Source of the DNA: Periweissella cryptocerci
GTDB taxonomy: Bacteria; Bacillota; Bacilli; Lactobacillales; Lactobacillaceae
Assembly (NCBI RefSeq): GCF_004358325.1
Contig: NZ_CP037940.1
Span: forward strand, 2,852,001-2,916,000
DNA length: 64,000 bases
Direction: 5' to 3'
In this document: piece by piece, positions 36,255 through 45,160 of the stretch
Layout of the letters: each line of letters starts with the position of its first letter
Numbering within the stretch: the stretch's first letter is position 1
Translations under genes and position numbers: made by a program
Notes under the pieces: model-generated
The model's database searches: none
What the model was told of the DNA's origin: nothing
The model's input: the letters and a program-made list of their open reading frames with translations, nothing else

Positions 36255-37766
36255 ATGGCTAAGAAATTAATTGGTGAGATATTAGTTGGGACAACTAGTA
36301 TTGAACTTGTCATCAGTAACACACGGACATTACAAGTAATCGAAAGTGTTCAAAAAAATATGCAAGATGGTTCCGAAATTTATGATTCCGGGGCCTTACC
36401 AATTGCGTTAGTGCATCGTTTATTGGCGGCACTGCAAGGTTTTCGCCAAATTTTAGCGGATTATGATGTGCAGAATGTCCGTGTCTGGGGTAGTGAAATG
36501 TTTGCACATGCCTCGAACGCCGAGTATATCGCCGATCAAATCTATCTAGCGACCGGATTTACGATTCATTGGTTGAACAGCAGTCAGGAAGTTTTCTACC
36601 GTAACCAAGCAATCCGCACATTCTACCCAATGTTTGAGGAACTCGCAGCTGATAAATTATATATTATTGGTATGAATAATGGGCGGATTGATTTAGGCTA
36701 TTATGCGCAAAATGATTTCCGCTATTCACGAAGCGTGGCATTGGGACCAGTGCGCATTGCCGAAGAAGTGGAAGATATTGAGAGCCAAATTGTTGACTAT
36801 CCGCAATTTTTACGCGATTTCATTGCTAGTAAAATTGCCGATTTTACGCGGGTTTTACCGATTACGGAACCCAGTGAAAACTTGTTGCTGGTGGGTTCGA
36901 CAGTGCTAAATGATATTTTTATCGCACCACGCGGCCAATCACAAGAAATCACGCTGTCGGATTTCAGTAAGTTACAACGTAAGATGCAGCGCATGTCACA
37001 ACAAGCCATCAGTGATGAATATGGCATTGAACCAGCTATGGTGCGCTATGTATTACCAGAACTCTTCTTGCTGGAACGGGCATTTGCGATTACCCATGCC
37101 AAACTAATTACACTTGTGAAAATGTCAGTCGTTGATGGGCTTATTTTTGCTGACAGCGATACTAAACACATTGGCGATGCTGAAATCATTACCTCCGCCC
37201 GCGATATTTCTACGCAATACCGGGTAGAAGCCAAGCACCGCGATCAAGTTGAAAATTTTGCTTTGCATTTATTTGATCAACTAAAGCCAATTCACCAGTT
37301 AGATAGTCGGGAACGCTTATTGCTCAACGTGGTCAGTTTGGTACACGATATTGGGAGTTTTGTGAATAGTCATGCGCACTATCTCCACTCCGAAGATTTG
37401 ATTCGGGGGATTGATTTTCATGGCATGTCAACGCGTGAGACCGAAATCATTGCGGCTGTGGCACGCTATCACAGCTCGCAGACACCGGACTCGGACGAAT
37501 ACGTCTTACAGCGGTTTAACCGTGCTGAACGCCTGTTAATTGCCAAATTAACCGCTATTTTACGGGTTGCAGATGCATTGGATGATTCACGCGGACAAAA
37601 AATCCAACAAATCTCCGTCTCGTTGCGAAGTGATGAAGTTGTCATTACAGCAGTCACGAGTGAAAATATTTTACTTGAAAGTTGGGTTTTCCAGCAAAAA
37701 GCTAAGTTCTTTATGGATGTGTTTGGCATCCAACCAATCTTAAAGAAAAGGATGAGTCGTGCATGA
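36255..37766 (+). CDS. ppx: Exopolyphosphatase, Ppx/GppA-type with C-terminal HD domain
   Basis: This 503-residue protein has an N-terminal actin-like Ppx/GppA fold (IGEILVGTTSIELVISN) and an HD-type C-terminal domain (SLVHDIGSFVNSHAHYLHSEDLI). The N-terminal acidic and glycine motifs are weaker than in the second Ppx, so activity may differ. It is the first gene of a ppx-ppk-ppx operon and overlaps ppk by 4 bases. It likely hydrolyses polyphosphate or pppGpp; it could also be a regulatory paralogue. Confidence 0.85.
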   Translation: MAKKLIGEILVGTTSIELVISNTRTLQVIESVQKNMQDGSEIYDSGALPIALVHRLLAALQGFRQILADYDVQNVRVWGSEMFAHASNAEYIADQIYLATGFTIHWLNSSQEVFYRNQAIRTFYPMFEELAADKLYIIGMNNGRIDLGYYAQNDFRYSRSVALGPVRIAEEVEDIESQIVDYPQFLRDFIASKIADFTRVLPITEPSENLLLVGSTVLNDIFIAPRGQSQEITLSDFSKLQRKMQRMSQQAISDEYGIEPAMVRYVLPELFLLERAFAITHAKLITLVKMSVVDGLIFADSDTKHIGDAEIITSARDISTQYRVEAKHRDQVENFALHLFDQLKPIHQLDSRERLLLNVVSLVHDIGSFVNSHAHYLHSEDLIRGIDFHGMSTRETEIIAAVARYHSSQTPDSDEYVLQRFNRAERLLIAKLTAILRVADALDDSRGQKIQQISVSLRSDEVVITAVTSENILLESWVFQQKAKFFMDVFGIQPILKKRMSRA

Positions 37767-39940
37767 GTGAGAAAAAAGAATTTGCCAACCCTAAAAATTT
37801 TGTGAACCGTGAGTTAAGCTGGTTAAAGTTTAACGATCGTGTCCTCGAGGAAGCCCGCGACAAGCAAAATCCATTGTTGGAACGCGTTCGTTTCTTAGCG
37901 ATTAGCCAGAGCAACTTGGACGAATGGTTCATGGTGCGCGTCGCCTCGTTAGCCCAAATGGTTAAAGTTGGCTATGACGGCAAAGACGCCGCCGGCATGA
38001 CACCAATCGAGCAGCTAAACGCCGTTAGTGCCGCAGCTGGTGACCAAGTTAAATTACAGTATCAAACATTATCGCGGGTCTTGTTACCAGCGTTAAAAGA
38101 ATACGATATCCAACTATTACGTTTAGCTGATTTAGATTCACGCCAATACGATTACTTTGAAGATTATTTCGATCGGGAATTATTTCCTGTACTGACCCCG
38201 ATGGCAGATGATGAAACGCGCCCATTTCCATTCCTTGCCAACGATTCAATTAATATTGCCGTCCGTTTGACCAAGCCTGGTACGGAAACTGATAAGAAGG
38301 AAAAACTATTTGCCACCTTACAAGTTCCCGATAATGTGTTTAAACGAATTATTCCGGTGCCGGGTACCAGTAATCATTTTATTTTACTCGAAGACGTCAT
38401 CAAGGAATTTGTCGCCAAGATGTTTCTTGGTTACGACGTCAAAGAAACCGCCACGTATCGTGTTTTGCGTGACATGGAGTTAGATGTTGCCGAAGATGAT
38501 ACCCCTAATTTATTAAAAGAAGTGCAAGCTAAGTTGGTCGAACGGGAACGGGGAGCAGTCATTCGGCTCGAAATCGAAAGTACGATGAGTAAGCATATCA
38601 AGACGCGTTTACAGGATGCTTTGAAAGTCGATGATTTCCGGACGTATGCGGTCAGCGGACCAATTGATTTGACGTTCATGTCAGAACTTGTAAAAGTAGT
38701 CAAAGATTTCCCTGAACTGAGCTATCCAAAGTTCCAAGCATACCAAGCCACAGATTTAGCTAAAGGCAACATTTTTGATACAATTCGCAATCAAGATCAA
38801 CTGTTGCACCACCCATACGACACTTTTGATTCGGTAGTCCGCTTCATTCAACAAGCCGCTGAAGACGAAGACGTCCTCGCCATTAAAATGACGTTGTACC
38901 GCGTTTCGGGTGATTCGCCAATTATCAAGGCGCTTGGACTGGCAGCCCGGAATGGGAAACAAGTTACGGCCTTAGTCGAAGTGAAAGCGCGTTTTGATGA
39001 AGAAAACAACGTACACTGGGCGCAAGAACTTGAGCGGATGGGCGTGCACGTGATTTATGGTCTGCGTGGTTTAAAAACGCATAGTAAGTTAACATTAGTC
39101 GTGCGCCGCGAAGGTGATGAAATTCGGCGTTACTTGCATATGGGAACTGGGAATTACAATGACGTCACGGCGCATTTCTACACTGACTTAGGACTCCTGA
39201 CGTCAGATACGAATATGGGCATTGATGCGGCCAATGTCTTTAATATTTTGTCGGGGTATTCTGAACCAGAGTACTTCCATAAGTTACACATTTCACCAGA
39301 TGGTATTCGGGAATTCTTGGAAGAAAAGATTGCCCAAGAAATTGCTAATTCCAAAGCTGGCCGTCCAGCATACATTAAGTTTAAAGCAAACTCAATTTCT
39401 GATGCGCCAATCGTGCAACATTTGTACGCTGCGAGCCAAGCGGGTGTAAAAGTTGACTTGATTGTCCGGGGCATTTCAATTTTGCAAACAGGAATTCCAA
39501 ATGTCAGTGAAAATATTGAATTGCACTCAATTGTTGGCCGTTTCCTAGAACATAGCCGGATTTACATGTTTGCCAATGATGGTGCTGCGGAAGTCTACTT
39601 ATCAAGTGCTGATTTAATGACGCGGAATTTAAATCGCCGGGTTGAATTGCTCTTTCCAGTGGAAGATCCAGCCTTAAAACAACGCGTTGAGGATATTTTT
39701 GATACGCAGTGGAATGATAATGTTAAAACACGCGTGATGCAAGACGACGGTAGCTATCAAAAAGTAGATCGCCGTGGTTCGACCACCGCATTGGATGCGC
39801 AAATGAGTTTTGTGGAAGCTGCAGCGATGCAAGTCAAAGCCCAAGCAAAAGCGGCAGCAAAAGAAGCCCAACGGGAGCAATTTATGCCGTTGAATAATCC
39901 ATTTGATGATGCGAATAAACCCACAAATACCCAAGAATAA
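37763..39940 (+). CDS. ppk: Polyphosphate kinase
   Basis: This 725-residue protein has PPK1 features: FVNRELSWLKFNDRVLEEA at the N terminus, the ATP-binding core HHPYDTFDSVVRFIQQAAED, and the phospholipase-D-like motifs HSKLTLVVRREGDEIRRYLHMGTGNYND (autophosphorylated His) and HSRIYMFAND. The C-terminal ~45 residues are Ala/Lys-rich. It makes polyphosphate from ATP reversibly. It lies between two ppx genes, so synthesis and breakdown are co-expressed. Confidence 0.97.
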   Translation: MSEKKEFANPKNFVNRELSWLKFNDRVLEEARDKQNPLLERVRFLAISQSNLDEWFMVRVASLAQMVKVGYDGKDAAGMTPIEQLNAVSAAAGDQVKLQYQTLSRVLLPALKEYDIQLLRLADLDSRQYDYFEDYFDRELFPVLTPMADDETRPFPFLANDSINIAVRLTKPGTETDKKEKLFATLQVPDNVFKRIIPVPGTSNHFILLEDVIKEFVAKMFLGYDVKETATYRVLRDMELDVAEDDTPNLLKEVQAKLVERERGAVIRLEIESTMSKHIKTRLQDALKVDDFRTYAVSGPIDLTFMSELVKVVKDFPELSYPKFQAYQATDLAKGNIFDTIRNQDQLLHHPYDTFDSVVRFIQQAAEDEDVLAIKMTLYRVSGDSPIIKALGLAARNGKQVTALVEVKARFDEENNVHWAQELERMGVHVIYGLRGLKTHSKLTLVVRREGDEIRRYLHMGTGNYNDVTAHFYTDLGLLTSDTNMGIDAANVFNILSGYSEPEYFHKLHISPDGIREFLEEKIAQEIANSKAGRPAYIKFKANSISDAPIVQHLYAASQAGVKVDLIVRGISILQTGIPNVSENIELHSIVGRFLEHSRIYMFANDGAAEVYLSSADLMTRNLNRRVELLFPVEDPALKQRVEDIFDTQWNDNVKTRVMQDDGSYQKVDRRGSTTALDAQMSFVEAAAMQVKAQAKAAAKEAQREQFMPLNNPFDDANKPTNTQE

Positions 39941-39963
39941 TTGCACGACGGAAAGGAATTTGT

Positions 39964-40938
39964 ATGAAAAAATTTGCAGTGATTGATTTAGGCTCCAACT
40001 CAGCCCGGATGACCGTTAGTGAAATTCATCCAGATGGTTCATATATTGTTTTGGAACGCATGCAAGAAATGGTACGTTTATCACAAGATATGGGGGCGGA
40101 GAAAATTCTCCAAAAACCAGAAATCGAACGAACTTTAGTTGCTTTGGAAAAATTCCAAGGAGCATTAGAAAAGTACGAGGATATCACAGTACGCGCGGTT
40201 GCAACTGCGGCTGTGCGACAAGCTAGCAATCAGGCCGATTTCTTGGCACATGTTAAGAAAAAAACGGATTTGGACCTCGAAGTTTTAACTGGTGAAGAAG
40301 AAGCCCATTACGATTTTCTCGGGGTTACCAATACTTTGAAAGCCAAAAATGTGGTGATTCTCGATACCGGTGGGGCGTCTTCAGAACTAATCTTAGTGCA
40401 AGGAAAACAAGCGCTCCATGAGGTGAGCTTGCCTATTGGTGCCGTGAATTTGACGGAAATGTACCTTGAAAAAGATAAAGTGTCCGCCAAATCACTCTTC
40501 ACCGCATTTACGGCCGTTGATGAATTATTCAACAGCATTTCATGGCTGCATGACGCCAACGAGTTACCAATGATTGTGTTGGGTGGCTCAAATCGGACTT
40601 TAGGTAAAATGTCACGGCGCAAAAACAAAGTTCAAGATACACCGCTTCATGGCTATCGGATTAGTAATACGGAAGCCTTTGAACTCTATGAAGATGTGCT
40701 AGGCAAGGACTTAGAAGATCGAAAAAAAATCCCCGGTTTGTCCAAAGAACGGGGCGATATTATTATTGGTGGCTTAACGCCATTGATGTTGCTTTTACGT
40801 TATTTGGATTCAGATCGGGTGACATTTTCACAAGCGGGGATTCGTGAAGGGATTTTGTTTGAACATATTCAAACGACGACTGGTGAATCAGTGGTTGAAC
40901 CAGAACCAGCGGCGATGACCGTTGATGCTGAAGATTAG
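39964..40938 (+). CDS. ppx: Exopolyphosphatase (Ppx/GppA)
   Basis: This 324-residue protein has the canonical Ppx/GppA N-terminal domain: FAVIDLGSNSARMTVSEI, RAVATAAVRQASN, VLTGEEEAHYDFLGV, ILDTGGASSELILV and the G-rich VLGGSNRTLGKM. It lacks an HD C-terminal domain and is about the size of short bacterial Ppx. It is 23 bases after ppk with a GGAAAGGAA site. It probably releases phosphate from polyphosphate ends. Confidence 0.94.
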   Translation: MKKFAVIDLGSNSARMTVSEIHPDGSYIVLERMQEMVRLSQDMGAEKILQKPEIERTLVALEKFQGALEKYEDITVRAVATAAVRQASNQADFLAHVKKKTDLDLEVLTGEEEAHYDFLGVTNTLKAKNVVILDTGGASSELILVQGKQALHEVSLPIGAVNLTEMYLEKDKVSAKSLFTAFTAVDELFNSISWLHDANELPMIVLGGSNRTLGKMSRRKNKVQDTPLHGYRISNTEAFELYEDVLGKDLEDRKKIPGLSKERGDIIIGGLTPLMLLLRYLDSDRVTFSQAGIREGILFEHIQTTTGESVVEPEPAAMTVDAED

Positions 40939-41040
40939 GGTTAAATTCTTGCATTAATGCACTAAAAGTTCTAAAGTATGGTTAGTGAATTAATAAGGTT
41001 GTCCGTGAATAACCTTGCATTTAGGGAGAGTAAACTAATC

Positions 41041-41136
41041 ATGAAAAAAGATTCAATTTGGTTAAACATTGTATTGGGTGCTTGTTTGTTGTTTTGGGTC
41101 TTTGATGTCTTTGAAGCAATTATTTACAATCACTAA
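41041..41136 (+). CDS. Small hydrophobic membrane peptide
   Basis: A 31-codon gene: ATG at 41041, TAA ending at 41136, with GGGAG about 13 bases upstream. It encodes a Lys-rich start and one membrane segment (IWLNIVLGACLLFWVFDVF). A terminator lies about 30 bases after it and the polyphosphate operon just before it. Its size is below usual gene-calling limits. It could be a membrane microprotein linked to the operon or independent. Confidence 0.55.
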   Translation: MKKDSIWLNIVLGACLLFWVFDVFEAIIYNH

Positions 41137-41165
41137 CAAAAAATATTAATCAAGAATCATGTACG

Positions 41166-41200
41166 AAGGCAACCGCAGTTTTGGTGGGTTGCTTTTTTTG
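41166..41200 (+). terminator. Terminator after the small membrane peptide
   Basis: AAGGCAACC and GGGTTGCTT pair around a GCAGTTTTGGT loop, followed by TTTTTT. Confidence 0.85.
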
Positions 41201-41210
41201 CCCCATTTCG

Positions 41211-41350
41211 TCTGACGTGGAATTTATAAAATGCGATGAGATGTATGATTACCGCTAAACTTGCAGCGACAAGGATTACGGCATATTACTAGTCAGAATG
41301 CCTCGTAGTGGGAATCAATCTGAAACACATATCAAAATTCCACGCTAGAA
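41211..41350. repeat. Dispersed intergenic repeat, copy D
   Basis: It starts TCTGACGTGGAATTTATAAA and ends CAAAATTCCACGCTAGAAA. Its left 40 bases match copy F (GATGAGATGTATGAT) and its right 60 match E and F (GTAGTGGGAATCAATCTGA). The terminal 10-12 bases are inverted repeats of each other. Confidence 0.75.
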
Positions 41351-41502
41351 AAAATTTAGTTAAATTAGCAAGCAATTATCGTCAGGCCGCAACGCAATAA
41401 AAAGTCAACATTTGAGACTTTTAGCTACGCTTTTTTGCATTGAGGTGTTAGTATAGCTATTGTTATAGAAACATTACTAATATATTTTCGGGGGAATTAA
41501 AC

Positions 41503-42741
41503 GTGAAGCAACAAGCTATCAAGAAAATTGTGATCGCCGCCACGGCAATTTTGACGTTAGGCGCAACGATTTCAAGTGTGTCTGCCAGTACCATCGCGTC
41601 AACTGGCACAAGTTCAAAAACGGCAACTGCCAAGGGCTGGTCATTTGGCGTAAAAGCGCAGCCACGGATTACGGAAATGAGTAAGTACGTGCAAGTTTTG
41701 GCGCACCAAATCAAAAGGTATAATCAAGTTGCACCGAAAATGTGGCCAAATAATAAGGAAATCAACCAATATGCGCTACTCAATGATGTTGAAGATCACC
41801 GCGCCTGGTTAATTACACCGACTGGTCAAGTTACCCAGTTAACCCGGCAACAATTATTAGCGTTTAAGTTGCCATTCCTAGACACTAACATTCCAGCCGC
41901 CGTTGCCGCCCAGATTCCCGCCAAAGAATTAGCGATGATGAAAAACATGCCATTAAAGCAAAGCGGGTACTGGTCACAATTTAAAATGAAGTACGCCGGT
42001 AAGCATATTTCGGGTGGTTACTTTAATGTCAGCAACAAAGAACTAAAAAACACGAATAACTATAAGCGCTACCCACATTTGGGCACTTACGATGTGTTCA
42101 TTACGTACGCCCATGAAATGTTCCACTCGATTACACAAGCGAATTGGAAAACACCGAAGCACCAAGTGAATGTACAAGGTAGCGAACGCATGAAGGATAC
42201 CAAAGCGCGCGCCAAAACATTGCAATTGGTTGACCAATTACGGCAGGCAGTTGTGGATGGTAAAAAATCCAGTTTACTTGCCGCTTTAGCAACCTACAAG
42301 GATTATAAAAAAGAATTTCCGAGTGATTACAAAGCTGGTTTTATGTATAATCGCGCGGAAGGAACTGCGTATTACTATGAATTACACACTTCATTAATGT
42401 CTGCATATCCAAACAAAATTCACAATAGTAAAGATGTTACGCGCGCTTTGAAAACGATTCTCAAGCAATACCGGTTAGATTACTTGGATACCGGTGCGGT
42501 TGCCGGGTCATATAATATCGGTGCTTTTGCGGGGATTTTGTTGGATCAACAAGCAAAACAGCAACACATTAGTCCAAACATTTGGAAAGAATATATGGGT
42601 AAACATGCACACACCAACCCGATTGATTACTTAGCAAAGCACACGCATGCTAAATTACCCAAACCTAAAAAGACGATGTCTGTTAAACAATACAAAGCAC
42701 TCCAAAAAAAGATTTACGCTTATAAGCATTTAAAAGGTTAA
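41503..42741 (+). CDS. Secreted putative zinc metallopeptidase
   Basis: This 412-residue protein has a signal peptide (KKIVIAATAILTLGATISSVSA) and a YAHEMFHSITQ segment in which His204-Glu-Met-Phe-His208 fits the HExxH zinc motif; RAEGTAYYYEL (Glu286) is a candidate third ligand. I do not recognise a named family. No LPxTG or repeat domain is seen, so it is probably released. It stands alone between terminators. Confidence 0.7.
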   Translation: MKQQAIKKIVIAATAILTLGATISSVSASTIASTGTSSKTATAKGWSFGVKAQPRITEMSKYVQVLAHQIKRYNQVAPKMWPNNKEINQYALLNDVEDHRAWLITPTGQVTQLTRQQLLAFKLPFLDTNIPAAVAAQIPAKELAMMKNMPLKQSGYWSQFKMKYAGKHISGGYFNVSNKELKNTNNYKRYPHLGTYDVFITYAHEMFHSITQANWKTPKHQVNVQGSERMKDTKARAKTLQLVDQLRQAVVDGKKSSLLAALATYKDYKKEFPSDYKAGFMYNRAEGTAYYYELHTSLMSAYPNKIHNSKDVTRALKTILKQYRLDYLDTGAVAGSYNIGAFAGILLDQQAKQQHISPNIWKEYMGKHAHTNPIDYLAKHTHAKLPKPKKTMSVKQYKALQKKIYAYKHLKG

Positions 42742-42746
42742 TTATG

Positions 42747-42780
42747 ATAGTCTGGCCGATTGATTGGTCAGGCTATTTTC
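42747..42780 (+). terminator. Terminator after the secreted protein gene
   Basis: ATAGTCTGGCC pairs with GGTCAGGCTAT, then TTTT. Confidence 0.85.
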
Positions 42781-42848
42781 GTATTTAATCTGCGTTCTAC
42801 GTGATATAATTGTAATAAATATGTCATGCAGAAAAGGGGATTTCACAC

Positions 42849-43817
42849 TTGAAAGAAAAAATTTTCAAAATTGAAAATGCCGAACAACAAACGGGTTTAC
42901 TCGGTGCGCAAGACAATTACTTAGACTTGCTTGAAGAAGGTATGGATGTAAATTTACGTGCATTTGGCGATGAAATTAAGATAAATGGTGAAGATGAAAA
43001 AGTTGATGACACCATGGAAATTTTGCGCCAATTAACACACTTGATTAAAACTGGAATTCGGATTAACTCAACTGATATCGTTAGCGCAATGAAGATGGCC
43101 GAACGTGGGACCTTAGAGTATTTCCAAGATTTGTATTCAGAAACGTTATTGCGCGATTTTAAGGGTCATGCAATTCGGGTTAAAAACTACGGCCAACGGC
43201 AATATACTCATGCCATCCGCAACAATGATATTACGTTTGGTATCGGACCAGCTGGAACGGGGAAGACGTACCTCGCAGTTGTAATGGCAGTTGCGGCGTT
43301 GAAACGTGGTGACGTCGAACGAATTATCATTACACGACCAGCCGTTGAAGCCGGTGAATCACTGGGATTTTTGCCTGGTGATTTGAAGGAAAAAGTTGAT
43401 CCATACTTGCGCCCAATCTATGATGCTTTGCACGCGGTCTTGGGTAAGGAGCATACTGAGCGGTTAATGGATCGCGGTACGATTGAAATTGCACCGCTTG
43501 CCTACATGCGGGGGCGGACGTTAGATGGAGCGTTCATCATTTTGGATGAAGCGCAAAATACGACAGTCATGCAGATGAAGATGTTCCTAACACGACTCGG
43601 TTTTGGCTCAAAAATGGTTGTGAATGGAGATGTCTCGCAAATCGACTTGCCCCGGAATGCTAAATCAGGGCTTAAGCAAGCACAACTGGTCCTTAAGGAT
43701 GTCAAGCACATTGAATTCATTGAATTTGCAGCTGAAGACGTTGTGCGACACCCCGTAGTTGGTTTGATTATTAATGCTTATGATAAATTTGAAGCAGAAG
43801 AAAAAGGAAGTAAATAA
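42849..43817 (+). CDS. phoH: PhoH family ATPase
   Basis: This 322-residue protein starts at a TTG with AGGGGA upstream. It has PhoH Walker A GPAGTGKTYLAVVMAVAAL, then RPAVEAGESLGFLPGDLKEKVDPY and FIILDEAQNTT (Walker B). It is an ATPase of unclear RNA-related function. The stop overlaps the ybeY start (TAATG), as in nearly all Firmicutes. Confidence 0.96.
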   Translation: MKEKIFKIENAEQQTGLLGAQDNYLDLLEEGMDVNLRAFGDEIKINGEDEKVDDTMEILRQLTHLIKTGIRINSTDIVSAMKMAERGTLEYFQDLYSETLLRDFKGHAIRVKNYGQRQYTHAIRNNDITFGIGPAGTGKTYLAVVMAVAALKRGDVERIIITRPAVEAGESLGFLPGDLKEKVDPYLRPIYDALHAVLGKEHTERLMDRGTIEIAPLAYMRGRTLDGAFIILDEAQNTTVMQMKMFLTRLGFGSKMVVNGDVSQIDLPRNAKSGLKQAQLVLKDVKHIEFIEFAAEDVVRHPVVGLIINAYDKFEAEEKGSK

Positions 43818-44299
43818 TGGATTTAGCGTTAATTGATAACACCAAAGAACATGTTAGTGATGAACACCAACAACTAGTCCATGATGTTTTAGAATTTGCG
43901 GGTAATTACATTAAGCTACCTGAAGATACCGAAATGTCAGTCACATTCATGAATAATGATGAAATCCAAAAGTATAATCGCGATTACCGTGGTGTCGATA
44001 AGCCAACGGACGTAATCAGTTTTGCCATTGAAGAAGAAGATGATGATGATTTTGCCTTAATCATGGATGAAGAAATGCTTGAAGACCTCGGCAAAAACAT
44101 TGGTGATATCTTGATTTCAATGGATAAGGTTGCGGAACAAGCTGAGTTTTTAGGGCATAGTTTTGAACGAGAACTCGGATTCTTGGCAGTCCATGGTATG
44201 CTGCATTTGAACGGCTATGACCACATGGAAGCTAGTGAAGAAAAAGAAATGTTCACCTTACAAAAGGATATTCTTGATGCGTTTGGGTTGGCTCGATAA
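43817..44299 (+). CDS. ybeY: Endoribonuclease YbeY
   Basis: This 160-residue metalloprotein has the HGMLHLNGYDH zinc motif near the C terminus and PTDVISFAIEE. It acts in 16S rRNA maturation and ribosome quality control. It overlaps phoH by one base and dgkA by 23 bases. Confidence 0.96.
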   Translation: MDLALIDNTKEHVSDEHQQLVHDVLEFAGNYIKLPEDTEMSVTFMNNDEIQKYNRDYRGVDKPTDVISFAIEEEDDDDFALIMDEEMLEDLGKNIGDILISMDKVAEQAEFLGHSFERELGFLAVHGMLHLNGYDHMEASEEKEMFTLQKDILDAFGLAR

Positions 44300-44702
44300 A
44301 CGGCTTGCGTCATATAAGACGCAAACGAAGAAGAACCGGCACTTCCTTCAGTCGCTTGGTCATGCACTGGATGGGGCGTTATTAGTAGTCAAAAATGAAC
44401 GCAATATGCGGTTTCACATTTTGATGAGTGTAGTAACAATTGGATTAGGGCTCTATCTTGGCATTGGCCGGGCGGATTGGTTGTGGATTGCTGTGGCGAT
44501 TACCTCGGTGATTACTGCCGAGTTCTTGAACACAATCGTTGAGGCGCTAGTCGATTTAACAATCGGTAGTCGCTATGATGCAATGGCCAAAACTGCCAAA
44601 GACGTGGCAGCAGGTAGCACACTGCTTGCCGCTGGTTTTGCGGTGGTGATTGGGATTTTGATTTTTGAACCATACGTACGCTATTGGATTCAAACACACT
44701 AA
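44277..44702 (+). CDS. dgkA: Diacylglycerol/undecaprenol kinase
   Basis: The ATG at 44277 has AAAGGA 8 bases upstream, inside ybeY. The 141-residue protein has the DgkA family layout of three membrane segments, with FLQSLGHALDGALLVVKNERNMRFH, AEFLNTIVEALVDL and AKTAKDVAAGSTLLAA. In Gram-positives it phosphorylates undecaprenol. In many lactobacilli era follows directly; here argG-argH lie between them. Confidence 0.95.
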   Translation: MRLGWLDKRLASYKTQTKKNRHFLQSLGHALDGALLVVKNERNMRFHILMSVVTIGLGLYLGIGRADWLWIAVAITSVITAEFLNTIVEALVDLTIGSRYDAMAKTAKDVAAGSTLLAAGFAVVIGILIFEPYVRYWIQTH

Positions 44703-44704
44703 AT

Positions 44705-44752
44705 AATTGGGTTTCGCGATTACTAACGAAGTAGTTGCGAAGCCTTTTTTTT
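44705..44752 (+). terminator. Terminator after dgkA
   Basis: GGGTTTCGCGATTACT pairs with AGTAGTTGCGAAGCC, followed by TTTTTTTT. Confidence 0.93.
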
Positions 44753-44776
44753 GCAAGAAAATTAGGCTCCTTTTCG

Positions 44777-44967
44777 TCTGACGTGGGATTGAATAAACTT
44801 GGCCACTGCGTGCCACTAAATTACTTGGTGCACCACGCTAGAATAAATAGAAACAAAAATTAGATAGGCGAGAGTGGTATGCATTTAGGACAGTTTGGTG
44901 TCCAGGCTGGTTCCAGACACGTAGTGGGAATCAATCTGAGACACATATCCAAATTCCATGCTAGAAA
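44777..44967. repeat. Dispersed intergenic repeat, copy E
   Basis: It starts TCTGACGTGGGATTGAATAA and closely follows copy A for the first ~60 bases, ending a first unit at CACCACGCTAGAATA (about 44831-44845). It then continues into the right half shared with D and F and ends AAATTCCATGCTAGAAA. It thus looks like two nested units. Confidence 0.75.
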
Positions 44968-44988
44968 AATTTTAGCTCTAATCTTTGC

Positions 44989-45022
44989 GGGTCTGGAATC
45001 ATAAGTGATTCTAGGCCTTTTT
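44989..45022 (+). terminator. Hairpin with T-run after copy E
   Basis: GGTCTGGAATCA pairs with TGATTCTAGGCC, followed by TTTTT. Confidence 0.8.
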
Positions 45023-45054
45023 ATACGTTGAATTTTAACATATACAGCACCAAA

Positions 45055-45070
45055 ATGTATAAGTATGCAA
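45055..45070. promoter_or_regulatory. ARG-box-like operator before argG
   Basis: ATGTATAAGTATGCAA is an imperfect palindrome (TGTAT and ATGCA halves) resembling the ArgR box, about 90 bases before argG. ArgR control of argGH is usual; the site here is a motif match only. Confidence 0.5.
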
Positions 45071-45160
45071 AAACGTTGCATGACGCTTAAAATGGCAGTA
45101 TGCTGTGAACATTGAAAAATAATTAGAAAATTTATTAATGTAAATAGTGAGGATATTGAG

